From Mesorhizobium sp. M9A.F.Ca.ET.002.03.1.2 (GTDB taxonomy: Bacteria; Pseudomonadota; Alphaproteobacteria; Rhizobiales; Rhizobiaceae), in NCBI RefSeq assembly GCF_003952365.1, contig NZ_CP034443.1, forward strand, positions 496,001 through 560,000: a stretch of 64,000 bases of DNA, read 5' to 3'. Numbering within the stretch: the stretch's first letter is position 1; each line of letters begins with the position of its first letter. The notes under the pieces were generated by a model. The model made no database searches, had not been told where the DNA came from, and saw only the letters and a list, made by a program, of their open reading frames with translations. Shown in pieces: positions 54,693 through 63,921 of the stretch. A program made the translations under genes and the position numbers.

Positions 54693-55664
54693 ATGCTGAC
54701 CATTTCGGCCGCCGAGGTCGATCATGCACTGACTTTTCCCGGACTGGTCGAGACGCTGCGCGCGGCTTTTCGCGATGGAGCGGTACAACCGGTCAGGCAC
54801 CACCATACGGTCGAACGCCCCGACGGCGCGGCCTCGACCCTGCTCTTGATGCCGGCCTGGACCGACTTCAATGCGGCCGGCACATCGGCCGGCGGCCATA
54901 TCGGCGTCAAGATCGTCACGGTGTCGCCCGACAACAACGCCGTAGACAAACCCGCGGTGATGGGACTTTACCTCCTGCTCGACGGCGCCACCGGCGAGCC
55001 CGAAGCCATGATCGACGGCCAGCGGCTGACGCAGTGGCGCACGGCCTGCGCCTCGGCGCTGGCCGCTTCCTATCTGGCCCGCGAGGACGCTTCGCGACTG
55101 CTGGTGGTCGGCGCCGGCGCGCTGTCGCCGTTCCTGGCCAAGGCGCATTCGGCGGTGCGGCCGATCAAAGCCATCCGCATCTGGAACCGCACGCCGGCCA
55201 ATGCCGAAAAGGTTGCGGCGCAATTGCGTGCCGAGGGTTTTGCGGCCACCGCCGCGAGCGATCTCGACGCCGAGCTCGGCCAGGCCGATATCGTGTCGTC
55301 GGCAACCATTACGGCCAACCCGCTGATCAAGGGCGCACTCTTGCAGCCGGGAACCCATGTCGATCTGGTCGGCGGCTTCACGCCGGCCATGCGCGAAAGC
55401 GACGACGATGCGATTGCGCGTGCCCGTGTCTATGTCGACACCCGCGCCGGCGCCACCAAGGAGGCGGGCGACATCGTCCAGCCGCTGGCCTCGGGTGTGC
55501 TGAAGGCGCAAGCCATCGTCGCCGATCTGCATGAACTGGCGCGCGGCCAGAAGAAGGGCCGGCAAAGCCCCGGTGAGATCACGCTGTTCAAATCGGTCGG
55601 CGCGGCCCTGGAGGACCTCGCCGCCGGCATCGCCGTCTACAAGGCACTCAAGAGTAGGGAGTAG
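54693..55664 (+). CDS. Ornithine cyclodeaminase family protein
   Basis: The 323-residue enzyme belongs to the OCD/mu-crystallin family, with 'GVKIVTVSPDNN', 'RTACASALAASYLAREDASRL' and the NAD-binding 'LLVVGAGALSPF'. Members convert ornithine to proline or reduce imines; the exact substrate is unsure. The last residues 'KSRE' are encoded by a downstream repeat: the TAG stop lies within the AGTAGGG array. The true C-terminus before insertion of the element may have differed. Confidence 0.88.
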   Translation: MLTISAAEVDHALTFPGLVETLRAAFRDGAVQPVRHHHTVERPDGAASTLLLMPAWTDFNAAGTSAGGHIGVKIVTVSPDNNAVDKPAVMGLYLLLDGATGEPEAMIDGQRLTQWRTACASALAASYLAREDASRLLVVGAGALSPFLAKAHSAVRPIKAIRIWNRTPANAEKVAAQLRAEGFAATAASDLDAELGQADIVSSATITANPLIKGALLQPGTHVDLVGGFTPAMRESDDDAIARARVYVDTRAGATKEAGDIVQPLASGVLKAQAIVADLHELARGQKKGRQSPGEITLFKSVGAALEDLAAGIAVYKALKSRE

Positions 55665-55754
55665 GGGAGTAGGGGAGTAGGGACCGTACCAATCGTGCGG
55701 CTTCGTGCCAATCGTACTTTCCCTGTTCACTCACTCCCCTACTTCCCTATTCCC
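55653..55754. repeat. Intergenic element with AGTAGGG(G) arrays, copy A
   Basis: Four tandem AGTAGGG/AGTAGGGG units (55653-55682) contain the stop codon of the preceding gene. The core CCGTACCAATCGTGCGGC (55684-55701) follows, along with a second CCAATCGT. Complementary-orientation units (CTCCCCTACTTCCCTATTCCC, in pieces from about 55734 to 55754) close the element. The core is shared with the element at 62722-62807, there in opposite orientation. Confidence 0.85.
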
Positions 55755-55783
55755 GTTCGGTTTGTTGCACCGGTGAATGTGCT

Positions 55784-56869
55784 ATGGCAGAAGCGGCCCA
55801 AGTCGCCCCGGAGATGCTCTTCTTGAAACCTTTTCGCGACAAACGCCGCGACAGCCGCTCACATCGGCTCGCAAAGGGCGGGGCGGAACAGGCGTCGCGC
55901 GGAACCGGCACGGCATCGGGCAACCGCCCCGAACCGAAAGCCGCGCCGCGTGTCCTTTCCCGCCGTGACGGCGCCCTGCCCGCTGAACACCTGCCATTGA
56001 TCCTCGAAGTGGCGCCCAACGCCGACTATGCGCTGCTCGACAGCGGCGCCGGGCAGAAGCTCGAGCAGTACGGTCCCTATCGCATCGTCCGGCCCGAGGG
56101 CCAGGCAATCTGGCAAAAAGCGTTGCCGGCCAAGGACTGGGACCGCGCCGACGCCATTTTCACCGGCGACACCGACGAGGAAGGCATCGGCCGCTGGCGC
56201 TTTCCAAGGACGCCGCTCGGCGAAACCTGGCCGATGAAACATGACGGCATCGACTATCTCGGCCGTTTCACCTCGTTTCGCCATGTCGGCGTCTTTCCCG
56301 AACAGGCCTCGCACTGGGATCACATGGCCGGGCTGATCGCGGCGGCGAAGCGGCCGGTAAAGGTGCTGAATCTGTTCGGCTATACCGGCCTCGCTTCGCT
56401 GGTGGCGGCGCGCGCCGGCGCCGAGGTCACCCATGTCGACGCATCCAAGAAGGCGATCGGCTGGGCGCGCGAGAACCAGGAAATGGCGGGCCTGTCGCAA
56501 AAACCGATCCGCTGGATCGTCGACGATGCGGTGAAATTCGCCGAGCGCGAGGAGCGCCGCGGCAGTCGCTACGACATTGTCCTGTTCGATCCGCCCGCCT
56601 ATGGTCGTGGCCCCAGGGGCGAAGTCTGGCAACTGTTCGAGGATCTGCCTGATCTGACCGACGTCTGCCGCTCGATCCTGACGCCGAAGCCGCTCGCCGT
56701 GGTGTTGACCGCCTATTCGATCCGCGCCTCCTTCTTCGCCATCCATGCCTTGATGCGCGACACCTTTGCCGGCATGGGCGGCACGGTCGAATCCGGCGAA
56801 TTGATCATCCGTGAGAAATCCGCCGGCCGGGCGTTGTCCACGTCGCTGTTCTCGCGCTGGGTGGCCTGA
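55784..56869 (+). CDS. Class I SAM-dependent (RlmI-like) methyltransferase
   Basis: The 361-residue protein has a Rossmann methyltransferase domain: the SAM motif 'LNLFGYTGLASLVAARAGAE', the acidic strand end 'THVDASKKAIGWARENQ', and the catalytic loop 'LFDPPAYGRGPRGEVWQLFE'. This matches the RlmI/RlmK family of rRNA m5C methyltransferases. The N-terminal 50 residues are basic and low in conservation. ATG 55784 is used without a good ribosome binding site; ATG 55814 is an alternative. The next gene begins directly at its stop (TGAATG). Confidence 0.88.
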   Translation: MAEAAQVAPEMLFLKPFRDKRRDSRSHRLAKGGAEQASRGTGTASGNRPEPKAAPRVLSRRDGALPAEHLPLILEVAPNADYALLDSGAGQKLEQYGPYRIVRPEGQAIWQKALPAKDWDRADAIFTGDTDEEGIGRWRFPRTPLGETWPMKHDGIDYLGRFTSFRHVGVFPEQASHWDHMAGLIAAAKRPVKVLNLFGYTGLASLVAARAGAEVTHVDASKKAIGWARENQEMAGLSQKPIRWIVDDAVKFAEREERRGSRYDIVLFDPPAYGRGPRGEVWQLFEDLPDLTDVCRSILTPKPLAVVLTAYSIRASFFAIHALMRDTFAGMGGTVESGELIIREKSAGRALSTSLFSRWVA

Positions 56870-57727
56870 ATGAGCGATCGGCACGCAGGCGCGCCAGGGC
56901 AGGTGAAAGAGGTCACCAGCCTCGCCAACCCGTTGGTCAAGGAGATCAAGGCGCTGGCGCTGAAGAAATTCCGCGACCAGCAGAACGCCTTCATGGCCGA
57001 GGGACTGAAGCTGGTCATCGACGCGCTCGATCTCGGCTGGTCGATCCGCACGCTGGTCTTCGCCAAGGCCGGACGCGGCAATGCGGCGGTCGAAAAGGTC
57101 GCGGCGCGCACCGTCGCCGCCGGCGGCACTGTACTCGAAGTCTCGGAAAAAGTGCTCGTCGCCATCACCCGCCGCGACAATCCGCAAATGGTGGTCGGCG
57201 TCTTTTCGCAGAAAGTCCTGCCGCTGAAGGATATCCGCGCTCAGGAGGGCGATGTCTGGGTGGCGCTCGACCGGGTTCGCGACCCCGGCAATCTCGGCAC
57301 CGTCATCCGCACGGTCGACGCCGTCGGTGCCAAGGGCGTCATCCTGGTCGGCGAGACCACCGATCCTTTTTCCGTAGAGACTGTGCGCGCCACCATGGGC
57401 TCGATCTTCGCCGTGCCGGTCGCCAGGGCGACGCCGGACGCCTTCCTCGCATGGCGAAAGAGCTTTCCCGGCCTCGTCGCCGGCACGCATCTGAAAGGTG
57501 CGGTCGACTACCGGTCGGTGGATTTTTCCAAAGGCCCCGTGCTGCTGATGATGGGCAACGAACAGCAGGGCCTGCCCGACAGCCTGGCCGAAAGCTGCGA
57601 CAGGTTGCTGCGGATTCCGCAGGCCGGCCGCGCCGATTCGCTCAATCTCGCGGTGGCCACCGGCATCATGCTGTTCGAGATCCGGCGCGATGCGCTGAAA
57701 CTTGCTCCGGAGGACGCCAAACCGTGA
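56870..57727 (+). CDS. TrmH/SpoU family RNA methyltransferase
   Basis: The 285-residue protein has a substrate-binding N-terminus ('VTSLANPLVKEIKALALKKF', 'FMAEGLKLVIDALD') and the knotted SpoU domain: 'LDRVRDPGNLGTVIRTVDAV', 'ATMGSIFAVPV' and 'LLMMGNEQQGLPDSL' plus 'DSLNLAVATGIMLFE'. It adds a 2'-O-methyl to rRNA or tRNA using SAM. It starts next to the stop of the RlmI-like gene, and its own stop overlaps the lspA GTG. Confidence 0.92.
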   Translation: MSDRHAGAPGQVKEVTSLANPLVKEIKALALKKFRDQQNAFMAEGLKLVIDALDLGWSIRTLVFAKAGRGNAAVEKVAARTVAAGGTVLEVSEKVLVAITRRDNPQMVVGVFSQKVLPLKDIRAQEGDVWVALDRVRDPGNLGTVIRTVDAVGAKGVILVGETTDPFSVETVRATMGSIFAVPVARATPDAFLAWRKSFPGLVAGTHLKGAVDYRSVDFSKGPVLLMMGNEQQGLPDSLAESCDRLLRIPQAGRADSLNLAVATGIMLFEIRRDALKLAPEDAKP

Positions 57728-58236
57728 CATCCCAAATGGCGAAATCCCAAACGGCAAAATCATGGTTGCCTTACGCCCTGCTGGTCGCCGCGGCGATAGC
57801 GCTCGACCAGTGGGTGAAACACCTGGTCGAGACCGGCCTCGCCTTTCAGGAAAAGGTCGATCTCGTGCCGTTCCTGGCACTGTATCGCACCTACAACACC
57901 GGCATTGCCTTCTCGATGTTTTCGTCGTTCGGCGACACCGGCCTGGTGGTCATCGCCGCTTTCGTCGTCGCTTTCGTGCTCTATCTCGCGGCCCGCACGC
58001 CGCCCGGCCACGTGCTTACCCGCATTGGCTTTGCGCTGATCATCGGCGGCGCGCTCGGCAATCTGCTCGACCGCGCCACCTATGGCCATGTGATCGACTA
58101 CATCCTGTTCCATACCCCGGTATGGTCCTTCGCCATATTCAACCTCGCCGACGCCTTCATCGCGGTCGGCGCGGTGCTGGTTGTCTTCGACGAACTCATC
58201 GGTTGGCGGCGCGAGGCCAAGCCCTCAAGCGATTGA
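57724..58236 (+). CDS. lspA: Lipoprotein signal peptidase
   Basis: The enzyme removes signal peptides from diacylated prolipoproteins. The 170-residue protein has four helices and the two catalytic Asp in 'GGALGNLLDRATYGHVIDYI' and 'FNLADAFIAVGAVLVVFDE'. I take GTG 57724 as start because GGAGG lies 10 bp upstream and GTGA overlaps the TrmH-type stop. ATG 57736 is the alternative (166 residues), but its ribosome binding site spacing is poor. Confidence 0.93.
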   Translation: MTSQMAKSQTAKSWLPYALLVAAAIALDQWVKHLVETGLAFQEKVDLVPFLALYRTYNTGIAFSMFSSFGDTGLVVIAAFVVAFVLYLAARTPPGHVLTRIGFALIIGGALGNLLDRATYGHVIDYILFHTPVWSFAIFNLADAFIAVGAVLVVFDELIGWRREAKPSSD

Positions 58237-58287
58237 CCTGACCTTCCACCGCCATACAGTGCCATTCGAAAAGCCCGAGGAGAAAAC

Positions 58288-59277
58288 ATGCCCGAAACCT
58301 TCAAAGCCATCCTCGTTTCGCGCGACGCCGAGAAGAAGCAGTCGGTCGCGGTGACCGATCTCACCGAAGCCGACCTGATGGAAGGCGATGTTACCGTCGC
58401 CGTCGAGGCGACGACGGTGAACTACAAGGACGGCCTCGCCATATCGGGCAAGGCGCCGGTGATCCGCCGCTGGCCGCTGGTGCCGGGCATCGATTTCGCC
58501 GGCACGGTCGTCTCGTCCTCCCATGCCGACTGGCGCAAGGGGGACAAGGTCATTCTGAACGGCTGGGGTGTCGGCGAGACGCATTTTGGCGCCTATGCCG
58601 AGCGTGCCCGCGTCAAGGGCGACTGGCTGGTGCCGCTGCCCCAGGGGATGAGCCCGCATGATGCCATGGCGATCGGCACCGCCGGCTACACCGCCATGCT
58701 TTGCGTTATCGCGCTGGAACGGCATGGCATCGTGCCCGATCGCGGCCCGGTGGTGGTGACGGGGGCTGCCGGCGGCGTCGGCTCGGTCGCGGTCTCGATC
58801 CTGTCCAGCCTCGGCTACCATGTCATCGCCTCGACCGGCCGCAGCGCCGAGAGCCCCTATCTGATCGACCTGGGCGCCGCGGAAGTGATTGCGCGTGACG
58901 AGCTTGCCCAGCCGGCAAAGCCGCTCGCCAAGGAACGCTGGGCCGGCGGCGTCGACGCGGTTGGCAGCCATACGCTGGCCAACGTCCTTTCGATGACCTC
59001 CTATGGCGGCGCCGTCGCCGCCTGCGGCCTGGCCGGGGGCATGGATCTGCCGGCGAGCGTCGCCCCGTTCATCCTGCGCGGCGTTTCGCTGCTCGGCATC
59101 GATTCGGTGATGGCGCCGAAGGCGGTCCGCATGGAAGCGTGGCGCCGCATCGGCACGGACCTTGATCTCCAGAAGCTTGCCAGCCTATCCACGACCATCG
59201 GTTTCGACGGCATCATCGACGCCGCGCACGACATCGTCGACGGCAAGATCCGCGGTCGTGTGGTGGTGGACATGTGA
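58288..59277 (+). CDS. acuI: AcuI/YhdH-type acrylyl-CoA reductase, MDR superfamily
   Basis: The 329-residue oxidoreductase is of the medium-chain type without zinc. It has '[16 protein letters not shown]' at the substrate site, the NADPH-binding '[20 protein letters not shown]', and the YhdH-specific '[11 protein letters not shown]'. AcuI reduces acrylyl-CoA to propionyl-CoA, and family members also detoxify acrylyl-CoA; quinone reductase is the general alternative. GAGGAGAAAAC precedes ATG 58288. A GTTTTTGC/GCAAAAAC hairpin (59292-59318) follows its stop. Confidence 0.87.
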   Translation: MPETFKAILVSRDAEKKQSVAVTDLTEADLMEGDVTVAVEATTVNYKDGLAISGKAPVIRRWPLVPGIDFAGTVVSSSHADWRKGDKVILNGWGVGETHFGAYAERARVKGDWLVPLPQGMSPHDAMAIGTAGYTAMLCVIALERHGIVPDRGPVVVTGAAGGVGSVAVSILSSLGYHVIASTGRSAESPYLIDLGAAEVIARDELAQPAKPLAKERWAGGVDAVGSHTLANVLSMTSYGGAVAACGLAGGMDLPASVAPFILRGVSLLGIDSVMAPKAVRMEAWRRIGTDLDLQKLASLSTTIGFDGIIDAAHDIVDGKIRGRVVVDM

Positions 59278-59386
59278 GCTCCGTCGCCTGCGTTTTTGCA
59301 CGAAAGGAAGGCAAAAACCGCGCGACCGCTAAAATTCGAACGATCAGCCGCAATTTTCCATAATCTCTGTCTGGCTAGGATTTCGT

Positions 59387-61675
59387 ATGGTCACGGAATC
59401 CGGCATCAGAGAAACGGAGAGCGCCGAAAGCGTCGACGAGATCGGCCCAGAGCCGCCAAAGCGGCAGCTTGTCGCCGCGCCGCCGCTGGCGCCGGAACTG
59501 CCCGTCGCCAATCGTGAAGGCCTGCCGTTCCTGACGCTCGTCGCCGTCGTCGTGCTGGCAGGCCTGTCGCATCTGACCGGAGCGCCGATCTTCGTCACCG
59601 TTGGCCTTTTGGCGACCGGCATGGCCGGTCTTGCCATGCACCTGCGCGCCAAGCGCACTGAGCGCCGCACAGCCGCTCTGCTCGACGAGACCGCAGCTCG
59701 CAGCCGCGCCCAGATCGAGACACTGGCCGACCGCATGTGGGAGATGCAGGAGAGCGAGGAACGCTTTCGCGGGCTGATCGACGCGCTCGGCGATCTCGTC
59801 GTCCATCGCGACCGTGACGGCCACATCGTCTACGCCAACAAGGTTTTCGCCGATCTTGTCGAAACCGAACAGCGCGACCTTGCCGGCAGGACCCTGGCCG
59901 AACTCGGCATCGACGTCGGCATCGTTCCCGATGCTGCTTTTTCCGACCACGAATGCCTGAGCTCCACCGACGTCGCCATTAGCACGCCGAGCGGCTCGCG
60001 CTGGTTCTCATGGATCGAACTGTCCGTGCGCGACAAGGAGAGCGGCGCTGTCTCGCATCGCGCCATCGCCCGCGACATTACCGCCCGTAAGCAGGCCGAA
60101 TCGTCGCTGATCACCGCCCGTGAGCGAGCCGAATATGCAAGCCAGGCCAAATCGCGCTTCCTCGCCACCGTCAGCCACGAGATCCGCACGCCGATGAACG
60201 GCATCATGGGCATGGCCAGGCTGCTGGCCGATACCAATCTCTCGCCCGAACAACGGACCTATGTCGGCGCCGTCTCGACCTCGGCCAGCGCGCTGCTGGC
60301 GCTGATCGAGGATCTGCTCGACTATTCAAAGATCGAGGCCGGCCGCTTCGATCCCGAACCGCAGCCGATGTCCGTGCGCGAGATCGCCGACAACATCGTC
60401 GAACTTTTGGCGGCGCGCGCCTTCGCCAAGAATATCGGCCTGGGTTGCCATGTCGAACCCGACGTGCCGCAGATGATCACCGCCGATCCGGGGAGGGTCA
60501 GGCAGGTGCTGCTCAACCTCATCGGCAACGCCATCAAGTTCACCGACAGCGGCGGCGTATTGGTGAGCATCGCCCGCGCCCGCACCGAAACCACCGACCG
60601 CATATGCTTCACGGTCGCCGACACAGGCCCCGGCCTGAGCGAGGACGACATGGAGCGCATTTTCGAGGAATTCGAACAGGCTGACGGCACGTCGACCCGT
60701 GTGCATGGTGGCGCTGGTCTCGGCCTTGCCATCTCCAAGCGCCTGGCGATCGCCATGGGCGGTACGATTTCGCTGTCGAGCCGGCTCGGCCAGGGTTCCG
60801 AATTCGTCTTCGAAATCCCCGCAGTGTCGGCCATCGAAGCGCCACAGAACCGCCAGAGCGCGCTGTCGGGCCGGCGCGCGGTGATCCTGTCGAAGAACGC
60901 CATCGAGGCGGATGCCATCGCTCGAACCATCCGCGCCAATGGCGGTATGGTCGATCTGGCCGCGACCGCCGCCCAGGCAGCTCCCTTCGCCGAAGGCTGC
61001 GACGTGCTTCTGGTCGACGCGGCCATGGAGGACAGCGACGGCAGGTTGCTCAAGCGCCTTCGTCAGAGCGGCTTTGCCGATTGCGAGGCGATCACGCTGA
61101 TCGCGCCGACTGACCGCGGCATGCTGGGCGAGTTCCGCGCCAGCGGCTACGCCACCTTCCTGGCAAGGCCGGTGCGCGGCGAGACGTTGCTGCGCGTGCT
61201 TTTGACCAGCAGCGTGCCCACCCTCACCCAACCGCAGCCGGAAAAGCCCGGCGCGCTATCCGTCCGCGCCATTGGGCTCCGCCAGCAGGGCCTGTCCGTG
61301 CTGATTGCCGAGGACAACGACATCAACGCCATGCTTGCCCGCGCCACGCTGCTGAAGGCCGGGCATCGGGTGAAAGTGGTCAGCAACGGCAAGGCCGCCG
61401 TCGAGGCCGTCACCGGAACCGGCCACAAGCATCGCTTCGACGTGGTGCTGATGGACCTGCACATGCCGGTGATGGACGGGCTGGACGCCATCGCCGCCAT
61501 CCGCCGGCACGAGGAGGAAACCGCCATACCGCCGGTTCCGATCATGGTGCTGTCGGCGGACAGTCAGGAAAAGACCCGCCACGCCGTGCTCGCCCATGGC
61601 GCCAGCGGCTTCGTCACCAAGCCGCTCGACCCGGACGCGCTTGTCCATGCGGTCGAGGGCCAGGTGGCGGCCTGA
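59387..61675 (+). CDS. Hybrid sensor histidine kinase with PAS and two receiver-like domains
   Basis: The 762-residue protein has two membrane helices (about residues 44-85), a coiled-coil stretch, and a PAS domain (about 125-235, '[20 protein letters not shown]'). HisKA with '[20 protein letters not shown]' (His264) and HATPase ('[16 protein letters not shown]', '[18 protein letters not shown]') follow. Then comes a degenerate receiver (about 487-610), which keeps Asp in '[13 protein letters not shown]' but lacks the acidic pair, and a normal receiver with '[13 protein letters not shown]' (Asp690) and 'TKPLD'. The signal is not known. It has no response-regulator neighbour. Confidence 0.9.
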   Translation: MVTESGIRETESAESVDEIGPEPPKRQLVAAPPLAPELPVANREGLPFLTLVAVVVLAGLSHLTGAPIFVTVGLLATGMAGLAMHLRAKRTERRTAALLDETAARSRAQIETLADRMWEMQESEERFRGLIDALGDLVVHRDRDGHIVYANKVFADLVETEQRDLAGRTLAELGIDVGIVPDAAFSDHECLSSTDVAISTPSGSRWFSWIELSVRDKESGAVSHRAIARDITARKQAESSLITARERAEYASQAKSRFLATVSHEIRTPMNGIMGMARLLADTNLSPEQRTYVGAVSTSASALLALIEDLLDYSKIEAGRFDPEPQPMSVREIADNIVELLAARAFAKNIGLGCHVEPDVPQMITADPGRVRQVLLNLIGNAIKFTDSGGVLVSIARARTETTDRICFTVADTGPGLSEDDMERIFEEFEQADGTSTRVHGGAGLGLAISKRLAIAMGGTISLSSRLGQGSEFVFEIPAVSAIEAPQNRQSALSGRRAVILSKNAIEADAIARTIRANGGMVDLAATAAQAAPFAEGCDVLLVDAAMEDSDGRLLKRLRQSGFADCEAITLIAPTDRGMLGEFRASGYATFLARPVRGETLLRVLLTSSVPTLTQPQPEKPGALSVRAIGLRQQGLSVLIAEDNDINAMLARATLLKAGHRVKVVSNGKAAVEAVTGTGHKHRFDVVLMDLHMPVMDGLDAIAAIRRHEEETAIPPVPIMVLSADSQEKTRHAVLAHGASGFVTKPLDPDALVHAVEGQVAA

Positions 61676-61836
61676 GCCGCGAGTCGCGCCCCTTTCCTCA
61701 CATGGCATAGCCGGTTGCAGGCATTACCCAGCCGGCGAAGTATTGCCCGTAACGCCGTATCACGGTACTGTCACAATCCTGTTGCACCTACACCGTATCC
61801 CCGTGCCAAGAGGGATGGCTCGAAGGAGAATCACTC

Positions 61837-62724
61837 GTGCATACAGTTATGCCGGAATGTGACACTCGGCCGAACGCCAGCAGCGCATTGCTCGTCGGGC
61901 GGAACGTCGATGCCGTCATAAAAGGCGCATCGCTCGGTCGCATCGGCAACCTCGAAGTGCGGCTCGCCCTCAACGAGGCTGAGATCGCCGCGGCCCAGGA
62001 AGTGCGTTACCGGGTATTCTACGACGAGCTTGGCGCCAGGAAGAACCTTTTCCAGGCGCAGGACTGCCGCGATGCGGACCGCTTCGATCCGCTCTGCGAT
62101 CATTTGCTCGTCTTCGACACCTCGCTGTCCGGTCCCGAGCATCGCCGCATTGTCGGCACCTACCGCCTGCTGCGGCAGGAAATCGCGGCTGCGGCCGGCG
62201 GCTTCTATTCCGAGGGCGAATTCGAGCTGACCAAGCTCATCGCTCGCCATCCCGGCCAGCGTTTCCTCGAGCTCGGCCGCTCCTGCGTCTTGCCGGAATA
62301 CCGCTCGAAGCGCACCATCGAGGCGCTCTGGCAAGGTATTTGGGCCTATATCAACCACTACGGGATCGGCGTGATGACCGGCTGCGCCTCGTTCCAAGGC
62401 ACCGTGCCGGCGGCGCATGCCGAAGCGCTGACCTATCTCGCCAATCACTGCCGGACGAACTCGGCCTGGGACGTGCGCGCGGTCGCCGGGCGCTACTGTT
62501 CCATGGATTTGATGCCAATCGAGGCGGTCAACGCCAAGGCCGCGATCGCGGCGATGCCACCGCTGGTCAAGGGCTATCTGCGCGTCGGCGCGCGCATCGG
62601 CGACGGCTGCGTCATCGACCGCGAATTCTCGACGGTCGACGTGTTCGTGGTGATGCCGGTCAAGGAGATCGGCGCCCGCTACGTCAACTATTATGGCGGG
62701 GAAGCCCAGCGTTTCGCTGCGTGA
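61837..62724 (+). CDS. olsB: L-ornithine N(alpha)-acyltransferase OlsB
   Basis: The 295-residue enzyme of the GNAT-like OlsB family makes lyso-ornithine lipid from ornithine and a 3-hydroxyacyl-ACP. It has 'EVRYRVFYDELGARKNLF', 'CDHLLVFDTSLS', 'ELGRSCVLPEYRSKRTIEAL' and 'GVMTGCASFQGTVPAAHAEA', all conserved. GTG 61837 is the start, with GAAGGAGA 7 bp upstream. The partner olsA acyltransferase is not next to it. The stop TGA is the first base set of the repeat element that follows. Confidence 0.9.
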   Translation: MHTVMPECDTRPNASSALLVGRNVDAVIKGASLGRIGNLEVRLALNEAEIAAAQEVRYRVFYDELGARKNLFQAQDCRDADRFDPLCDHLLVFDTSLSGPEHRRIVGTYRLLRQEIAAAAGGFYSEGEFELTKLIARHPGQRFLELGRSCVLPEYRSKRTIEALWQGIWAYINHYGIGVMTGCASFQGTVPAAHAEALTYLANHCRTNSAWDVRAVAGRYCSMDLMPIEAVNAKAAIAAMPPLVKGYLRVGARIGDGCVIDREFSTVDVFVVMPVKEIGARYVNYYGGEAQRFAA

Positions 62725-62807
62725 GTAGCGGAGTATGAACACTACAGAGCCGCACGATTGATACGGCTCCTTGCCCTACTCCCTTGCTGCCCTACTCCTA
62801 TTCCCTT
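62722..62807. repeat. Intergenic element with GAGTAGGG-type arrays, copy B
   Basis: The element starts on the olsB stop and ends 3 bp before the grpE stop. The core GCCGCACGATTGATACGG (62749-62766) is the reverse complement of copy A's core, with one mismatch. The right arm has CCCTACTCC units (62774-62806), which are the complement of GGAGTAGGG; the left arm has the degenerate GAGTAGCGGAGTA. It fills the convergent gap between the two genes. Confidence 0.82.
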
Positions 62808-62810
62808 AAC

Positions 62811-63446
62811 TTAAGCATCCTTCTCAGCTTGCTCGTTCACCGGCCCTGGCTCGACCGGCGCTTCACCAGCCACATGCTTGGGACCGCCCTTGGCGACGCC
62901 GACCATGGCCGGCCGCAGCACACGCTCGCCGATCGAATAGCCTGGCTGCACGACCTGCACCACCGTGTTGGCCGGCACCTCCGGATTGGGCACCTCGAAC
63001 ATCGCCTGATGGAAATTCGGGTCGAACTTCTCGCCTTCCGGCTCGAGCTTCTTCACCCCATGCCGCTCCAGTGCCGATAGCATGGCGCGCTCGGTGATCT
63101 CGACGCCCTCGATCAGCGCCTTGAAGCCGGCATCGCCCGACGCCTTGGCCTCGGCCGGGATCGCATCCAGCGCGCGGCGCAGGTTGTCCGACACCGACAG
63201 CATGTCGCGGGCGAAATTGGCAACCGCATAGGCACGCGCGTCGTGCACGTCGCGCGCGGTGCGGCGGCGCAGATTCTCCATCTCGGCAGCGACGCGGAGC
63301 GCACGGTCCTTCAACTCGTCGTTTTCCTTCAGCAGCCGCACAAGCGCTTCATAATCGCCGTCGACGCCGCGGTCCGTGCGCTCGATGGCGTCCTCGGCCG
63401 TCTCGGCTTCATCGGGCGCGCGTTCGTCTTTTGCCTGGTCGCTCAT
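62811..63446 (-). CDS. grpE: GrpE nucleotide exchange factor
   Basis: The 211-residue cochaperone of DnaK has an acidic N-terminus, a long coiled coil ('[20 protein letters not shown]', '[16 protein letters not shown]') and the C-terminal beta domain ('[20 protein letters not shown]', '[20 protein letters not shown]'). It releases ADP from DnaK. ATG 63446 is preferred over 63452 because a GGGA sits at better spacing. A sigma-32-like promoter is seen upstream. Confidence 0.93.
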   Translation of the reverse strand: MSDQAKDERAPDEAETAEDAIERTDRGVDGDYEALVRLLKENDELKDRALRVAAEMENLRRRTARDVHDARAYAVANFARDMLSVSDNLRRALDAIPAEAKASGDAGFKALIEGVEITERAMLSALERHGVKKLEPEGEKFDPNFHQAMFEVPNPEVPANTVVQVVQPGYSIGERVLRPAMVGVAKGGPKHVAGEAPVEPGPVNEQAEKDA

Positions 63447-63487
63447 CGCCATTTCCCGTCATTTCGAATGATGTGGATTTGTGCCCG

Positions 63488-63516
63488 ATATCGAGGTTTG
63501 GCGGCCAAAAATCAAG
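63488..63516 (-). promoter_or_regulatory. Candidate sigma-32 promoter for grpE
   Basis: On the minus strand, CTTG (63516-63513), 17 bp and CTCGATAT (63495-63488) partly match the alphaproteobacterial heat-shock pattern CTTG-N17/18-CYTATNT. It lies about 42 bp upstream of the grpE start. Confidence 0.4.
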
Positions 63517-63634
63517 AGGGCAAGCGATACTGGAGATGCCGCTCGCGCTTTGGCGACGCCTCATGAAGACCTTTCGATATTAATTCAAATTTTACTGTAC
63601 CCGCCGGCATTGCTTGCCAAGATGCTGCGATGGG

Positions 63635-63660
63635 GGAACCATTCGTCCGCTGGAAGAGTT
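63635..63660 (+). promoter_or_regulatory. Possible EcfG-type promoter for the small basic protein
   Basis: GGAAC (63635-63639), 17 bp, AGTT (63657-63660) resembles the EcfG consensus with one mismatch in the -10. It lies 24 bp upstream of ATG 63685. Confidence 0.3.
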
Positions 63661-63684
63661 TCGAAGCCGACACAGGATTTTGAG

Positions 63685-63921
63685 ATGACGACCCGCAATA
63701 ATAGCGACCGTAACAACAATGGCGCCCGCAACGATGACAAAAGGCGTGAAAGGCTCGCAGCCGGCGTCAGGCGCCAGTTCGGCACCGAGGCAACGATGCG
63801 CTTTCTACGCGCGTTGCCGGCATTTCGGACGGAGAATGACATTCCCGATCGTTTCAGGGAATTGCTCGACCGCCTGGACGGCATCGAGAGCAGCGTAGCC
63901 GCCGATAGCCGCCGGCGATAG
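63685..63921 (+). CDS. Small hypothetical protein
   Basis: The 78-residue protein has a polar N-terminus ('TTRNNSDRNNNGARNDDKRR') and a helical C-terminal half ('RFLRALPAFRTENDIPDRFR', 'ELLDRLDGIES'). I recognise no named family. AGGA lies near ATG 63685. It is divergent from grpE; a weak EcfG-like promoter precedes it. Bases 63922-64000 hold no visible feature. Confidence 0.6.
   Translation: MTTRNNSDRNNNGARNDDKRRERLAAGVRRQFGTEATMRFLRALPAFRTENDIPDRFRELLDRLDGIESSVAADSRRR

Noticed and set aside
53823..55730. 635-codon open frame on - opposite ihfB, lapA and the ornithine cyclodeaminase gene
   Set aside because: It runs across three well-supported genes and their gaps and has Arg/Gly-rich noise composition.
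55859..57880. 673-codon open frame on - opposite the two methyltransferase genes
   Set aside because: Antisense shadow; both genes on + have complete motifs.
63481..63684. N-terminal extension of the last small protein to 146 residues
   Set aside because: The extension overlaps the grpE promoter region and has no good ribosome binding site; ATG 63685 has AGGA nearby.
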